NCBI GenBank assembly: GCA_905236255.1
Contig: CAJOPK010000203.1
Span: 1 to 13,079, forward strand
From: an uncultured Selenomonadaceae bacterium
Lineage (GTDB): Bacteria > Bacillota > Negativicutes > Selenomonadales > Selenomonadaceae
Direction: 5' to 3'
Length of the DNA: 13,079 nucleotides
The position numbers and the translations under genes are program-made. Positions 6,289-13,079 of this stretch are shown here, piece after piece. The notes beneath the pieces were generated by a model. That model worked only from the letters and a program-made list of their open reading frames with translations, had not been told where the DNA came from and made no database searches. The first letter of the stretch is position 1; each line of letters opens with the position of its first letter.

Positions 6289-8881
6289 AAAAACAGACAC
6301 CGGCAAAAAAAATGTTTTTCGATTTGCACTTAAATTGGTCAGCCGATTTTTGATATTTTTGGCGGCACTGGGATTTATAGGCTGGCTCGTTTTGACGAAA
6401 ATGGAAAATCTTTTGCAAAACGAAATAGAAAATTTTGTAGCCACCCATGCCGGAATAACTTCACAAATTGCGACGGAAAGATTTGAAGGAGAACTCGTTC
6501 AACTTTCCCGGCAGGCAAAACTTATCGAAAGCAATTTGATTCCTCCGGAACAAATGGTTCAATCGGTAAGTTTGGGCGAGCCGGGCGTTACTTCCGGGAT
6601 TTATGACATGGCGGGAAATTTGATTGCCGGAATACATTTGCCGGAGGACGCAAGATCACAAATTACCCGCACCCGCACCGGCAACAAAGTCGTCGGTTAT
6701 TATGACAATTTCGGAATTGTAATGTCCGTCCCGGTTATTTACGGCGGAAATGTCCGGTATGTTCTTTACAAAGTTTATCGCGATAAACTTTTGGAAGAGA
6801 GATTTTTCCACATTGAAACGGATTTGAGCAAAAATATTTTAATCTGCGATACATCAAAAAGCAAAGTCGTTGTCCCTTATTCGGGTTACGGCAAAGGGGA
6901 CAGGTTTTTTGATGAGGAATTGAATTTGCCGAAAGGTTACAATGCGATTATCGAAAAACTTTCCAACGAAAATTCCGTCGCCCTTTATTCGCCGGTGATT
7001 GACCGGGATTATGTGATTTTTGCGGCGGAAATACGGGAAAATTTTGTTGTTCTGGGTTATGTCGATTGGAACAAGGCAATCGGCGGAATTTTTGAAGTTC
7101 ACCGGATTGTTGTCTGGGTATTCTTCCTGCTTGTGATAATGTTCAGCATTTTTGTACTCTATTCGTTTACCGCCGAATTGAAGGTTGCGGAAAGTGACGA
7201 ATTGAGAGAGGCAAAGGATGAAGCGGATCGGGCGAATATGGCAAAAAGTGAATTTTTGGCGAATATGTCGCACGAAATAAGGACTCCGCTCAATGCCGTT
7301 TTGGGTATGGACGAAATGATTTTGCGGGAAGTGCCGGAAGGCTCTCAACTCAAAACTTACGCCTGGAACATAAAAAGCTCCGGCGAAAATCTTCTTTCGC
7401 TGATAAACGACATTTTGGATTTCTCGAAAATCGAAAGCGGCAAAATGGAAATTGTCGAAACGCCTTATTATTTGAGTTCCGTATTGAATGACATTTTCAA
7501 CATGATGAGATTTAAAGCGGAGCAGAAAGGCTTGGAATTTAACATTTCCGTTGACGAAAGTATTCCGGACGCGCTTTACGGTGATGAAGTTCGTATTCGT
7601 CAGGTTATCGTAAATATTTTGAACAACGCCGTAAAATATACGCAAAAAGGCTCGGTCACTTTCAAAGTCGGCTGGAAAAGATCCGCCGACGGAAGTGCGA
7701 CAATGGAATTTTCTTCGATTGATACGGGTATAGGAATAAAGGAAGAAGATTTGCCTAAGCTCTTCGGAAAATTTCAGCGGCTCGATCTGAAAAAAAATCG
7801 TACGGTCGAAGGCACCGGCTTGGGTCTTTCGATAACTTTCAAACTCGTAAAAATGATGGGCGGCGAAATTAAAGTTGCCAGCGAATACGGCAAAGGCAGT
7901 ACCTTCACGATTATTTTGCCGCAGAAAATCGAACAGTATGAACCGATCGGAGATTTCCGTAAACGGGCGGAAGAATTTATCAATCAACAAAAGGCTTATC
8001 GGGAAAGTTTCATCGCACCGGACGCGGAAATTTTGGTTGTGGACGACAGCGAAATGAATTTGTTTGTCGTGGAAAATCTCCTGAAGAAAACAAAAATTCA
8101 AATCGACAGAAGTATGAGCGGCAAAGATTGCTTGGAAAAAATTGCCCAAAAACATTATGACGTAATTTTCCTGGATCACATGATGCCGGAAATGGACGGA
8201 ATAGAAACTCTCGAACGGGCAAAAACTTTGAAGGACAGCAAATGCAACGATACTCCGATTATCGCGCTTACGGCAAATGCAATTTCCGGAGTCCGCGAAA
8301 TGTTCCTCAGCAAAGGATTTACCGATTATCTTTCAAAGCCGGTTGCCGGCAAAGATTTGGAGCGTATGTTGCAAAAATATCTGCCGCCGGAAAAAATTAT
8401 TGACGAAGAAGATGAAGTCGTCGAAGAAATTCCGGAAAATCAAATTGAAGAAAATCCGGAACCTGCTCCGGAAAAATCCGAAGAAAAATCCTATTCCGAC
8501 GAAGTCGAAAACATTGACGTAAATTTGGGTATGCAATATTGCGGCGGAATGGAAGAAATGTACAAGGAATTTGTCAAGATGTTCTGTCAACGCCGGGAGG
8601 AAACGAAAGACAAAATAGAAAATGCCTTCAATACCGAAAATTGGAAGGATTACACGACTTACGTCCATGCTTTAAAATCCGGATCTCTTTCGGTCGGCGG
8701 CAAAATTCTTTCCGAGCAGGCAAAGGCTTTGGAAATGGCGGGTCATGCTTATTTTGACGGGCCGGAAGAAGAAAAAGATTCTCAACTTGCCTACATCAAA
8801 GAAAATCATTCAAAGGCGTTGGAACTTTACGATGCCTTTGTCGAAGAGGCAAAAAGACGCGAGCTTTTCGTCGAACAATAA
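6278..8881 (+). CDS. Hybrid sensor histidine kinase with receiver and Hpt domains (BarA-like layout)
   Basis: An 867-residue inner-membrane phosphorelay protein. TM1 (about residues 20-41) and TM2 (about 279-303) flank a roughly 240-residue extracytoplasmic sensor that looks Cache-like (IYDMAGNLIAGI, then MSVPVIYGGNVRYVLYKVY). There is no obvious HAMP domain; a short charged helix leads to HisKA with the H-box MSHEIRTPLN (phospho-His332). The ATPase has the N-box around 446-453, DTGIGI at 482-487 and GTGLGLSI at 512-519. The receiver has Asp589/Asp590, phospho-Asp633 in FLDHMMPEMDG, and SKPV. A very acidic linker (about 709-748) leads to an Hpt domain with HALKS (His797). All relay residues are present, so the His-Asp-His path looks functional. 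The gene overlaps the binding-protein gene by 11 bases, which argues that the anchored binding protein supplies the signal. No output regulator is encoded in the window. Confidence 0.95.
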   Translation: MDNEKTDTGKKNVFRFALKLVSRFLIFLAALGFIGWLVLTKMENLLQNEIENFVATHAGITSQIATERFEGELVQLSRQAKLIESNLIPPEQMVQSVSLGEPGVTSGIYDMAGNLIAGIHLPEDARSQITRTRTGNKVVGYYDNFGIVMSVPVIYGGNVRYVLYKVYRDKLLEERFFHIETDLSKNILICDTSKSKVVVPYSGYGKGDRFFDEELNLPKGYNAIIEKLSNENSVALYSPVIDRDYVIFAAEIRENFVVLGYVDWNKAIGGIFEVHRIVVWVFFLLVIMFSIFVLYSFTAELKVAESDELREAKDEADRANMAKSEFLANMSHEIRTPLNAVLGMDEMILREVPEGSQLKTYAWNIKSSGENLLSLINDILDFSKIESGKMEIVETPYYLSSVLNDIFNMMRFKAEQKGLEFNISVDESIPDALYGDEVRIRQVIVNILNNAVKYTQKGSVTFKVGWKRSADGSATMEFSSIDTGIGIKEEDLPKLFGKFQRLDLKKNRTVEGTGLGLSITFKLVKMMGGEIKVASEYGKGSTFTIILPQKIEQYEPIGDFRKRAEEFINQQKAYRESFIAPDAEILVVDDSEMNLFVVENLLKKTKIQIDRSMSGKDCLEKIAQKHYDVIFLDHMMPEMDGIETLERAKTLKDSKCNDTPIIALTANAISGVREMFLSKGFTDYLSKPVAGKDLERMLQKYLPPEKIIDEEDEVVEEIPENQIEENPEPAPEKSEEKSYSDEVENIDVNLGMQYCGGMEEMYKEFVKMFCQRREETKDKIENAFNTENWKDYTTYVHALKSGSLSVGGKILSEQAKALEMAGHAYFDGPEEEKDSQLAYIKENHSKALELYDAFVEEAKRRELFVEQ

Positions 8882-8885
8882 TTTT

Positions 8886-8915
8886 CCGGATAAATTTTCA
8901 AAAATCCGGTATAAT
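8886..8915 (+). promoter_or_regulatory. Possible thrC promoter with overlapping inverted repeat
   Basis: A perfect TATAAT at 8910-8915 lies 29 bases before the thrC start, enough for a short leader carrying the ribosome site. No good -35 is seen; the best candidate (8887-8892, CGGATA) matches only about half of the consensus. CCGGAT at 8886-8891 and ATCCGG at 8904-8909 form an inverted repeat with an 11-base spacer directly abutting the -10, so it could be an operator or a weak hairpin. No T-run follows, so it is not a convincing terminator for the kinase gene. Confidence 0.4.
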
Positions 8916-8927
8916 ATCAAAAAATTT

Positions 8928-8936
8928 GAGGAGGAA
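8928..8936 (+). promoter_or_regulatory. Strong ribosome binding site before the thrC GTG start
   Basis: GAGGAGGAA is close to a full anti-Shine-Dalgarno match and sits about ten bases before the GTG at 8945. It compensates for the non-ATG start and supports this start over later Met codons. Confidence 0.7.
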
Positions 8937-8944
8937 TTTTAAAA

Positions 8945-10453
8945 GTGAAATATATAAGTACCCGCTCAAAAATTAAGCCGATTGATTCGGCGGAAGCGAT
9001 TTTGAAGGGAATTGCCGATGACGGCGGTCTTTTCGTCCCGGAGTCGATTCCGAAAGTTTCTTCGGAAGAATTGGAAAAAATGCTTAAAATGCGCTACGAA
9101 CAGCGCGCCGCATATATTTTGGGGAAATTTTTGACCGATTACACGGAGGACGAACTCTCCGAATATGCGGAACTTGCTTACAACTGGTTTGATGTCAACA
9201 CCCGGATTCCGATGGCAATTTTGGTGAGAAGTGCCGAAAATCAGGAGGCTCCTTTCGGAATTTTGGAACTTTGGCACGGCCCGACAAGCGCATTTAAAGA
9301 TGTTGCACTTCAAATGTTGCCGCGCCTTATGACCGGTGCTTTGAAGAAAACCGGCGAAACACGCGAAATTTTGATTTTGGTTGCAACTTCCGGCGATACC
9401 GGCAAGGCGGCTCTTGCGGGTTTTGCGGACATTCCGCAGACAAAAGTCATGGTTTTTTATCCGGACGGCGGCGTAAGCAAAATTCAACGCCTTCAAATGG
9501 TCACTCAAACCGGCAACAATGTCAACGTCACCGCCGTCAAAGGAAATTTTGACGACGCGCAGACCGGAGTCAAAAAGATTTTTGCCGACGAAAAAATTCG
9601 CGAAGAACTCGACAAAGCCGGCGTTAAATTGAGTTCGGCAAATTCCATAAACTGGGGCAGACTTGTCCCGCAGATCGTCTATTATTTTTCGGCTTATTTG
9701 GAGTTTGTGAGAACCGGCAAAATGAAGATCGGAGATCTCATGAACGTTTCCGTTCCCACGGGGAATTTCGGCAACATTTTGGCGGCGTATTATGCCCGGA
9801 AAATGGGGTTGCCGATTAACAAATTGATCTGCGCGTCAAACATAAATCACGTTTTGACGGATTTCTTTCAAACGGGCGTTTACAATCGCCGGCGCGAATT
9901 TCACAAGACGATCACGCCGTCAATGGATATTTTGATTTCAAGCAATTTGGAGCGACTTCTCTTTCATGAAACCGGCGGTGACTTTAAACAGGTCAAAAAA
10001 TTTATGACCGAATTGACCGCAAAAGGTCAATATAAGGTTGACGCGAAAATCAAAAAAAATCTCGACAAAGTTTTCTTTGCGGATTATGCCGATGAGGCGG
10101 AAACCAAGGACATAATAAAAAAACTTTACGGCTCTTTCAAATACCCGATCGACACTCATACGGCGGTCGCACTCGGCGTTGCCGTAAAATATCGCAGAAA
10201 GACGAAGGACACTTTGCCTATGGTTGTTGCCTCCACCGCAAGCCCGTACAAATTTACCGGCGCGGTTTTGGATGCTCTCGGTCAATCGGCGGCGGGCGCT
10301 GATGATTTTGCACAACTGGATATTTTAAACAAATTCACCGGCAGACCGATTCCCAAAAATTTGGACAATCTCAAAGACGCGAAAATTTTGCATGAGGACG
10401 TTTGCGAAAAAGACGAAATGGCGGAACGTGTAATTGCTTTCGCGAAAAAATAA
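8945..10453 (+). CDS. thrC: Threonine synthase (PLP enzyme)
   Basis: Threonine synthase converts O-phosphohomoserine and water to threonine and phosphate, the last step of threonine synthesis, in the cytosol. The 502-residue protein starts MKYISTRSK and has the N-terminal signature DDGGLFVPE, then WHGPTSAFKDVALQ with the pyridoxal-phosphate Lys at residue 118. ATSGDTGKAAL (phosphate-binding loop partner), GVSKIQRLQM, NSINWGRL and VPTGNFGN (PLP-phosphate cradle) follow in the expected order. The C-terminal DTHTAVALGV and ASTASPYKF segments complete the fold. Length and motifs match the longer, E. coli/yeast-like class rather than the short class of some Bacillus proteins. The start is GTG with a strong ribosome site. 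The next gene follows after 13 bases, so thrC and the DUF1385 gene are probably one transcript. No leader region large enough for a T-box or riboswitch precedes it. Confidence 0.97.
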   Translation: MKYISTRSKIKPIDSAEAILKGIADDGGLFVPESIPKVSSEELEKMLKMRYEQRAAYILGKFLTDYTEDELSEYAELAYNWFDVNTRIPMAILVRSAENQEAPFGILELWHGPTSAFKDVALQMLPRLMTGALKKTGETREILILVATSGDTGKAALAGFADIPQTKVMVFYPDGGVSKIQRLQMVTQTGNNVNVTAVKGNFDDAQTGVKKIFADEKIREELDKAGVKLSSANSINWGRLVPQIVYYFSAYLEFVRTGKMKIGDLMNVSVPTGNFGNILAAYYARKMGLPINKLICASNINHVLTDFFQTGVYNRRREFHKTITPSMDILISSNLERLLFHETGGDFKQVKKFMTELTAKGQYKVDAKIKKNLDKVFFADYADEAETKDIIKKLYGSFKYPIDTHTAVALGVAVKYRRKTKDTLPMVVASTASPYKFTGAVLDALGQSAAGADDFAQLDILNKFTGRPIPKNLDNLKDAKILHEDVCEKDEMAERVIAFAKK

Positions 10454-10466
10454 TCGGAGTTGAATT

Positions 10467-11345
10467 ATGAATAACGAAAAACCCGTTGTCGGAGGTCAGG
10501 CGGTAATCGAAGGGGTAATGATGCGCGGTTTCGGGAAAGTTGCAACCGCAGTTCGCAATCCCGAAGGAAAAATCGAAGTCGAAGTAAAGCCGGTCAATTC
10601 GATTACCGACAGATTTCCGGTTTTAAAATTGCCCTTCATCAGAGGATTTGTCGTGTTGGCGGAGTCCCTGAGCTTGGGAATAAAATCATTGATGTATTCG
10701 GCAAAAATTGCCGGAGTTGAAGAGGACGAAGAAGAACTTACCGACACGGAACTTACCGCATCGGTAGTTTTTGCGTTGGTAATTGCCGCCGTGCTTTTTA
10801 TTGCAATTCCGACTTTTGCCGCAAAATTTTTGCACGGTCTTACGGAAGATCCCTTCATGTTGAATTTGGCGGAAGGATTTGTAAGGTTGATAATTTTTCT
10901 GGCGTATATATTCGCAATTTCGCGCACGAAAGACATTCAGAGAGTTTTTCAATATCACGGAGCGGAACATAAAACGATTTTTTGTTACGAGGCGGACGAA
11001 CCTTTGACGGTCGAAAATGCCCGAAAATTTCCCCGACTTCACCCGCGATGCGGCACGGCATTTTTGCTGATTGTAATGATTGTCAGCATTTTTGTCTTTG
11101 CATTTTTGGGCTGGCCGGATTTGTTGACGCGGGTTTTGTCGCGAATAATTTTGTTGCCGGTCGTCGCCGGAATTTCATACGAGATAATAAAATTTTCGGC
11201 GCGTTCGGAAAATTCGATTGTCCGGCTTGCAACCTTGCCGGGACTTTGGTTACAGTATTTGACCACGCGGGAGCCGGACGATTCAATGCTTGAGGTTGCC
11301 ATAGCATCATTGAAGGCGGTCGAGCCGGCGGAAATCGAAAATTAA
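10467..11345 (+). CDS. DUF1385 (YqhQ-type) membrane protein, predicted metal-dependent
   Basis: A 292-residue protein of the DUF1385 family, whose best-known member is B. subtilis YqhQ; its function is not established. The family hallmarks are all present: GGQAVIEGVMMRG at residues 9-21, YHGAEHKTI with His164 and His168, and HPRCGTAFL with His192 and Cys195. The clustered His/Cys residues are why the family is usually described as a likely metal-dependent enzyme. Four hydrophobic segments (about residues 96-118, 132-152, 197-220 and 222-242) place it in the membrane, with the HGAEHK and HPRCGT motifs between segments two and three. CGGAG at 10455-10459 sets the ATG. It lies 13 bases after thrC and is followed by a terminator, so it closes this transcript. 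The thrC link is probably positional rather than functional. Confidence 0.93.
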   Translation: MNNEKPVVGGQAVIEGVMMRGFGKVATAVRNPEGKIEVEVKPVNSITDRFPVLKLPFIRGFVVLAESLSLGIKSLMYSAKIAGVEEDEEELTDTELTASVVFALVIAAVLFIAIPTFAAKFLHGLTEDPFMLNLAEGFVRLIIFLAYIFAISRTKDIQRVFQYHGAEHKTIFCYEADEPLTVENARKFPRLHPRCGTAFLLIVMIVSIFVFAFLGWPDLLTRVLSRIILLPVVAGISYEIIKFSARSENSIVRLATLPGLWLQYLTTREPDDSMLEVAIASLKAVEPAEIEN

Positions 11346-11416
11346 ACAAAAAAATGATTGCAGTGTAAAAAAGACGAAGAGAACCGCAACTCTTGAAAAA
11401 TTTTATCGAAAAAATT

Positions 11417-11463
11417 AAGCAGTGCAGACCGTTTCAAAAAACGTAGTGCATTGCTTTTTTTTT
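11417..11463. terminator. Bidirectional intrinsic terminator between convergent genes
   Basis: AAGCAGTGCA pairs with TGCATTGCTT (one G-T wobble), and inside it CGTTT pairs with AAACG around a CAAA loop, separated by a 3-by-3 internal loop. Nine T follow on the plus strand (11455-11463). On the minus strand the hairpin is followed by TTAATTTTTT. It therefore can end both the thrC-DUF1385 transcript and the opposing phosphatase transcript, whose stop is only 6 bases away. The rest of 11346-11468 shows no gene. Confidence 0.85.
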
Positions 11464-11468
11464 GCAAG

Positions 11469-12185
11469 TTATCTGTGTTCTCTCCACCAAAGTGAAATTT
11501 CGTTGTCCGGATCGCTTTGCCAAATTTTTCCGCTGATGACATCAATACATGAAATTCTGCCTTTCGGCAAAAAAGAACCGGTATCCAGAAGAGTGATTTT
11601 GTTGTCAAGGCGAATCGGATAATATTTTTCCGGAAAAATGTAGGGCGTGGGAGTATGACCGACGACGACTTCCGCATCGCCGTAATAATCGTTGTAAAAT
11701 TTTTCGCGTATCCACAAAAGAGATTCTTCTTCCTGCTCCTCAAGCGGAACACCCGGCTTGAGTCCGGCATGACAAAAAATATATTCCCGCCCGACGATTG
11801 TCATTTTGTGATAATACGGCAAAGTCGCAACAAATTTCAAAACTTTTTTCAAGGCATCCGGTTCACGGGCGCACCAAGCATCAAGTTCACGTTTCGTTGC
11901 ATTTCCGCCGTTCGGCAACCAAATTTTCGATTCCGTTGTACCGAGCAGGTAAAAATAAAGCATCATCTGTTCATGATTGCCGCGCAGGGCAACAACATTA
12001 GGCTTTTCGTTCATCTCCATAGCCCAGCGCAGACAACGCATATTTTCGTCGCCGCGATCAATATAATCTCCGAGTAAAATCAAAAAATCTTTCGACGAAT
12101 CAAATTCAATTTTGCGAAAGAGTGACAAGAGCCGGTTAAAATGCCCGTGTATGTCACCGATTGCCAAAACTCTGCGATATTCCAT
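11469..12185 (-). CDS. PPP-family metallophosphatase (serine/threonine phosphatase-like)
   Basis: A 238-residue cytosolic enzyme of the calcineurin-like PPP family with a two-metal active site. All family motifs are in order: GDIHG (residues 10-14), GDYIDRG (39-45), GNHE (69-72), FCHAG with His139, and VGHT with His177. The LLWIREKF segment after His139 is typical of bacterial PrpA/PrpB-like protein phosphatases, but related enzymes hydrolyse diadenosine tetraphosphate or other small substrates, so the substrate is open. I chose the ATG at 12185 because GAAGGA (12195-12200) lies 9 bases before it. An in-frame TTG at 12224, overlapping the upstream stop by 4 bases, would add 13 residues but has no ribosome site. 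It follows the glycerate kinase gene by 35 bases, so the two are probably co-transcribed. Confidence 0.92.
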   Translation of the reverse strand: MEYRRVLAIGDIHGHFNRLLSLFRKIEFDSSKDFLILLGDYIDRGDENMRCLRWAMEMNEKPNVVALRGNHEQMMLYFYLLGTTESKIWLPNGGNATKRELDAWCAREPDALKKVLKFVATLPYYHKMTIVGREYIFCHAGLKPGVPLEEQEEESLLWIREKFYNDYYGDAEVVVGHTPTPYIFPEKYYPIRLDNKITLLDTGSFLPKGRISCIDVISGKIWQSDPDNEISLWWREHR

Positions 12186-12194
12186 TTTATCACG

Positions 12195-12200
12195 TCCTTC
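12195..12200 (-). promoter_or_regulatory. Ribosome binding site for the phosphatase ATG start
   Basis: GAAGGA on the minus strand, nine bases before the ATG at 12185. It decides between this start and the site-less TTG at 12224. Confidence 0.65.
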
Positions 12201-12220
12201 TTGCCTGAAATATAAATTCG

Positions 12221-13079
12221 TCAACGAATCAACCGGAAAATCTGCGTTATCGTTTGACGCAAATTTTTTTCCGCAACTTCCGGTTTCATAACTTCAGCCA
12301 AAGTCATCGGCAAATGAATTATCGGAAAATATGCGTCAATGCCGAAATTGTTGACTTCTTCGGCCTCCGGAGTTGCCCCGCCGCAGATCGCAACGACTTT
12401 TATTTTCGGATTACACTTTTTTGCAAGTTCCGCAATTCCGACGGGAGCTTTTCCCATTAATGTCTGAAAATCAAGTCTGCCCTCTCCGGTTATCAAAATA
12501 TCGGCATTTTTCAGTTCGTCCTTAATTCCGATTGTGTCCAAAACAAGAGATATTCCGTTTTTCAATTTACCGCCCAAAAAAGTTTTGAACGCATAACCCA
12601 GACCGCCGGCTCCGCCGGCACCCGGATAATCGGCACCGGTCAAATGCAGTTGACTTTCGATCTTGTCGGCAAAATTTTTAATCCAATCGTCCATTTTTTG
12701 AACAATTTCGGGAGTCGCGCCTTTTTGCGGAGCATATACGACGGAACAGCCTTTTTCGCCGTAAAGCGGATTGTTTACGTCGCAGGCAATTCGGAAGTTG
12801 CATTTTTTGACAACGGGAGAAATTCCGGAAACGTCAATTTTTTCAATGTCTTTCAATCCGGCACCAAAAATCGAAACGGGTTTTCCGTCCTTATTCAAAA
12901 ACTTTACTCCGAGCGCGGTCAACATTCCGATTCCGCAGTCGTTTGTCGCACTTCCGCCGATACCGATTATAAAATTTTCGGCTCCGTTTTCCGCCGCCTT
13001 CAAAATCAATTCTCCCAATCCGTAAGTCGTCGTGTTCAAAGGATTTCGTTTTTCTTCCGGAACGAGAACAAGCCCCGCC
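12221..13079 (-). CDS. Glycerate kinase (GarK/GlxK family), 5' end cut by window edge
   Basis: Family members phosphorylate D-glycerate with ATP, giving 2-phosphoglycerate in the GarK/GlxK type, and link glycerate, glyoxylate or sugar-acid use to glycolysis. About 286 C-terminal residues of the usual 370-380 are visible. The open frame runs past the right edge: the codons before the apparent TTG start near 13039 read AGLVLVPEEKRNP, which is the family's own sequence, so that TTG is an internal Leu. Further hallmarks are NTTTYGLGELI, IGIGGSATNDCGIGML, CDVNNPLYG, YAPQKGA, GAGGAGGLGYAF and ITGEGRLDFQTLMGKAP. It is the first visible gene of a minus-strand pair with the phosphatase. It could be named garK or glxK; I leave the symbol open because I cannot distinguish them here. 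Confidence 0.93.
   Translation of the reverse strand, partial: AGLVLVPEEKRNPLNTTTYGLGELILKAAENGAENFIIGIGGSATNDCGIGMLTALGVKFLNKDGKPVSIFGAGLKDIEKIDVSGISPVVKKCNFRIACDVNNPLYGEKGCSVVYAPQKGATPEIVQKMDDWIKNFADKIESQLHLTGADYPGAGGAGGLGYAFKTFLGGKLKNGISLVLDTIGIKDELKNADILITGEGRLDFQTLMGKAPVGIAELAKKCNPKIKVVAICGGATPEAEEVNNFGIDAYFPIIHLPMTLAEVMKPEVAEKNLRQTITQIFRLIR

Noticed and set aside
6854..8179. Open frame of 441 codons on the minus strand opposite the hybrid kinase
   Set aside because: Same shadow pattern: it runs opposite conserved kinase motifs, and its composition is unlike the real proteins of the window.
8882..8944. Riboswitch or T-box leader before thrC
   Set aside because: Only 63 bases separate the genes, and no specifier or T-box sequence or multi-helix structure fits.
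11377..11394. Second hairpin after the DUF1385 gene (AAGAG, 8 bases, CTCTT)
   Set aside because: The stem is only 5 bases and is followed by A-rich sequence rather than a T-run; the strong terminator at 11417-11463 explains the region.
1..13079. CRISPR array, tRNA/rRNA genes or insertion sequence
   Set aside because: No spaced direct repeats, tRNA cloverleaf, rRNA sequence, transposase or terminal inverted repeats were seen.

Overview
The window is a compact, strongly Shine-Dalgarno-led bacterial segment of moderate GC (roughly 45% by eye). The GGAGG-type ribosome sites, the TTG and GTG starts, the roughly 500-residue threonine synthase and a DUF1385/YqhQ-type protein point to a member of the Bacillota. 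A Negativicutes-like anaerobe is my best guess, but nothing here proves it. There are no RNA genes, insertion sequences or CRISPR arrays. Almost every base is coding, and the longest gap is about 120 bases.

Layout. Plus strand, 1-596: a HicA-like toxin, cut by the left edge, and its HicB antitoxin. 639-3866: the complete large subunit of carbamoyl phosphate synthase (carB), with no carA beside it. 3887-8881: three tightly packed genes, namely a PTS EIIC-like membrane protein, a membrane-anchored BMP/PnrA-type ligand-binding protein, and a BarA-like hybrid histidine kinase (sensor, HisKA, HATPase, receiver, Hpt). They are joined by a 4-base and an 11-base overlap. 8945-11345: threonine synthase and a DUF1385 membrane protein, behind a possible promoter. 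11417-11463: a bidirectional terminator between convergent transcription units. Minus strand, 13079-11469: a glycerate kinase, cut by the right edge, followed by a PPP-type metallophosphatase.

How they work together. carB, thrC and the glycerate kinase are housekeeping metabolism: carbamoyl phosphate for pyrimidine and arginine, threonine, and phosphoglycerate. The unusual part is the 3887-8881 trio. It has transporter-family parts but no partners for transport: no EIIA or EIIB, no ABC ATPase and no ABC permease. Instead it ends in a multi-step phosphorelay kinase. My inference is that it is a ligand-sensing complex in which an EIIC-like protein and an anchored binding protein feed a hybrid kinase. 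The EIIC has Pro where relatives usually carry the GIHG-motif His, which fits a sensory rather than a phosphotransferring role. The relay's output regulator is not in the window.
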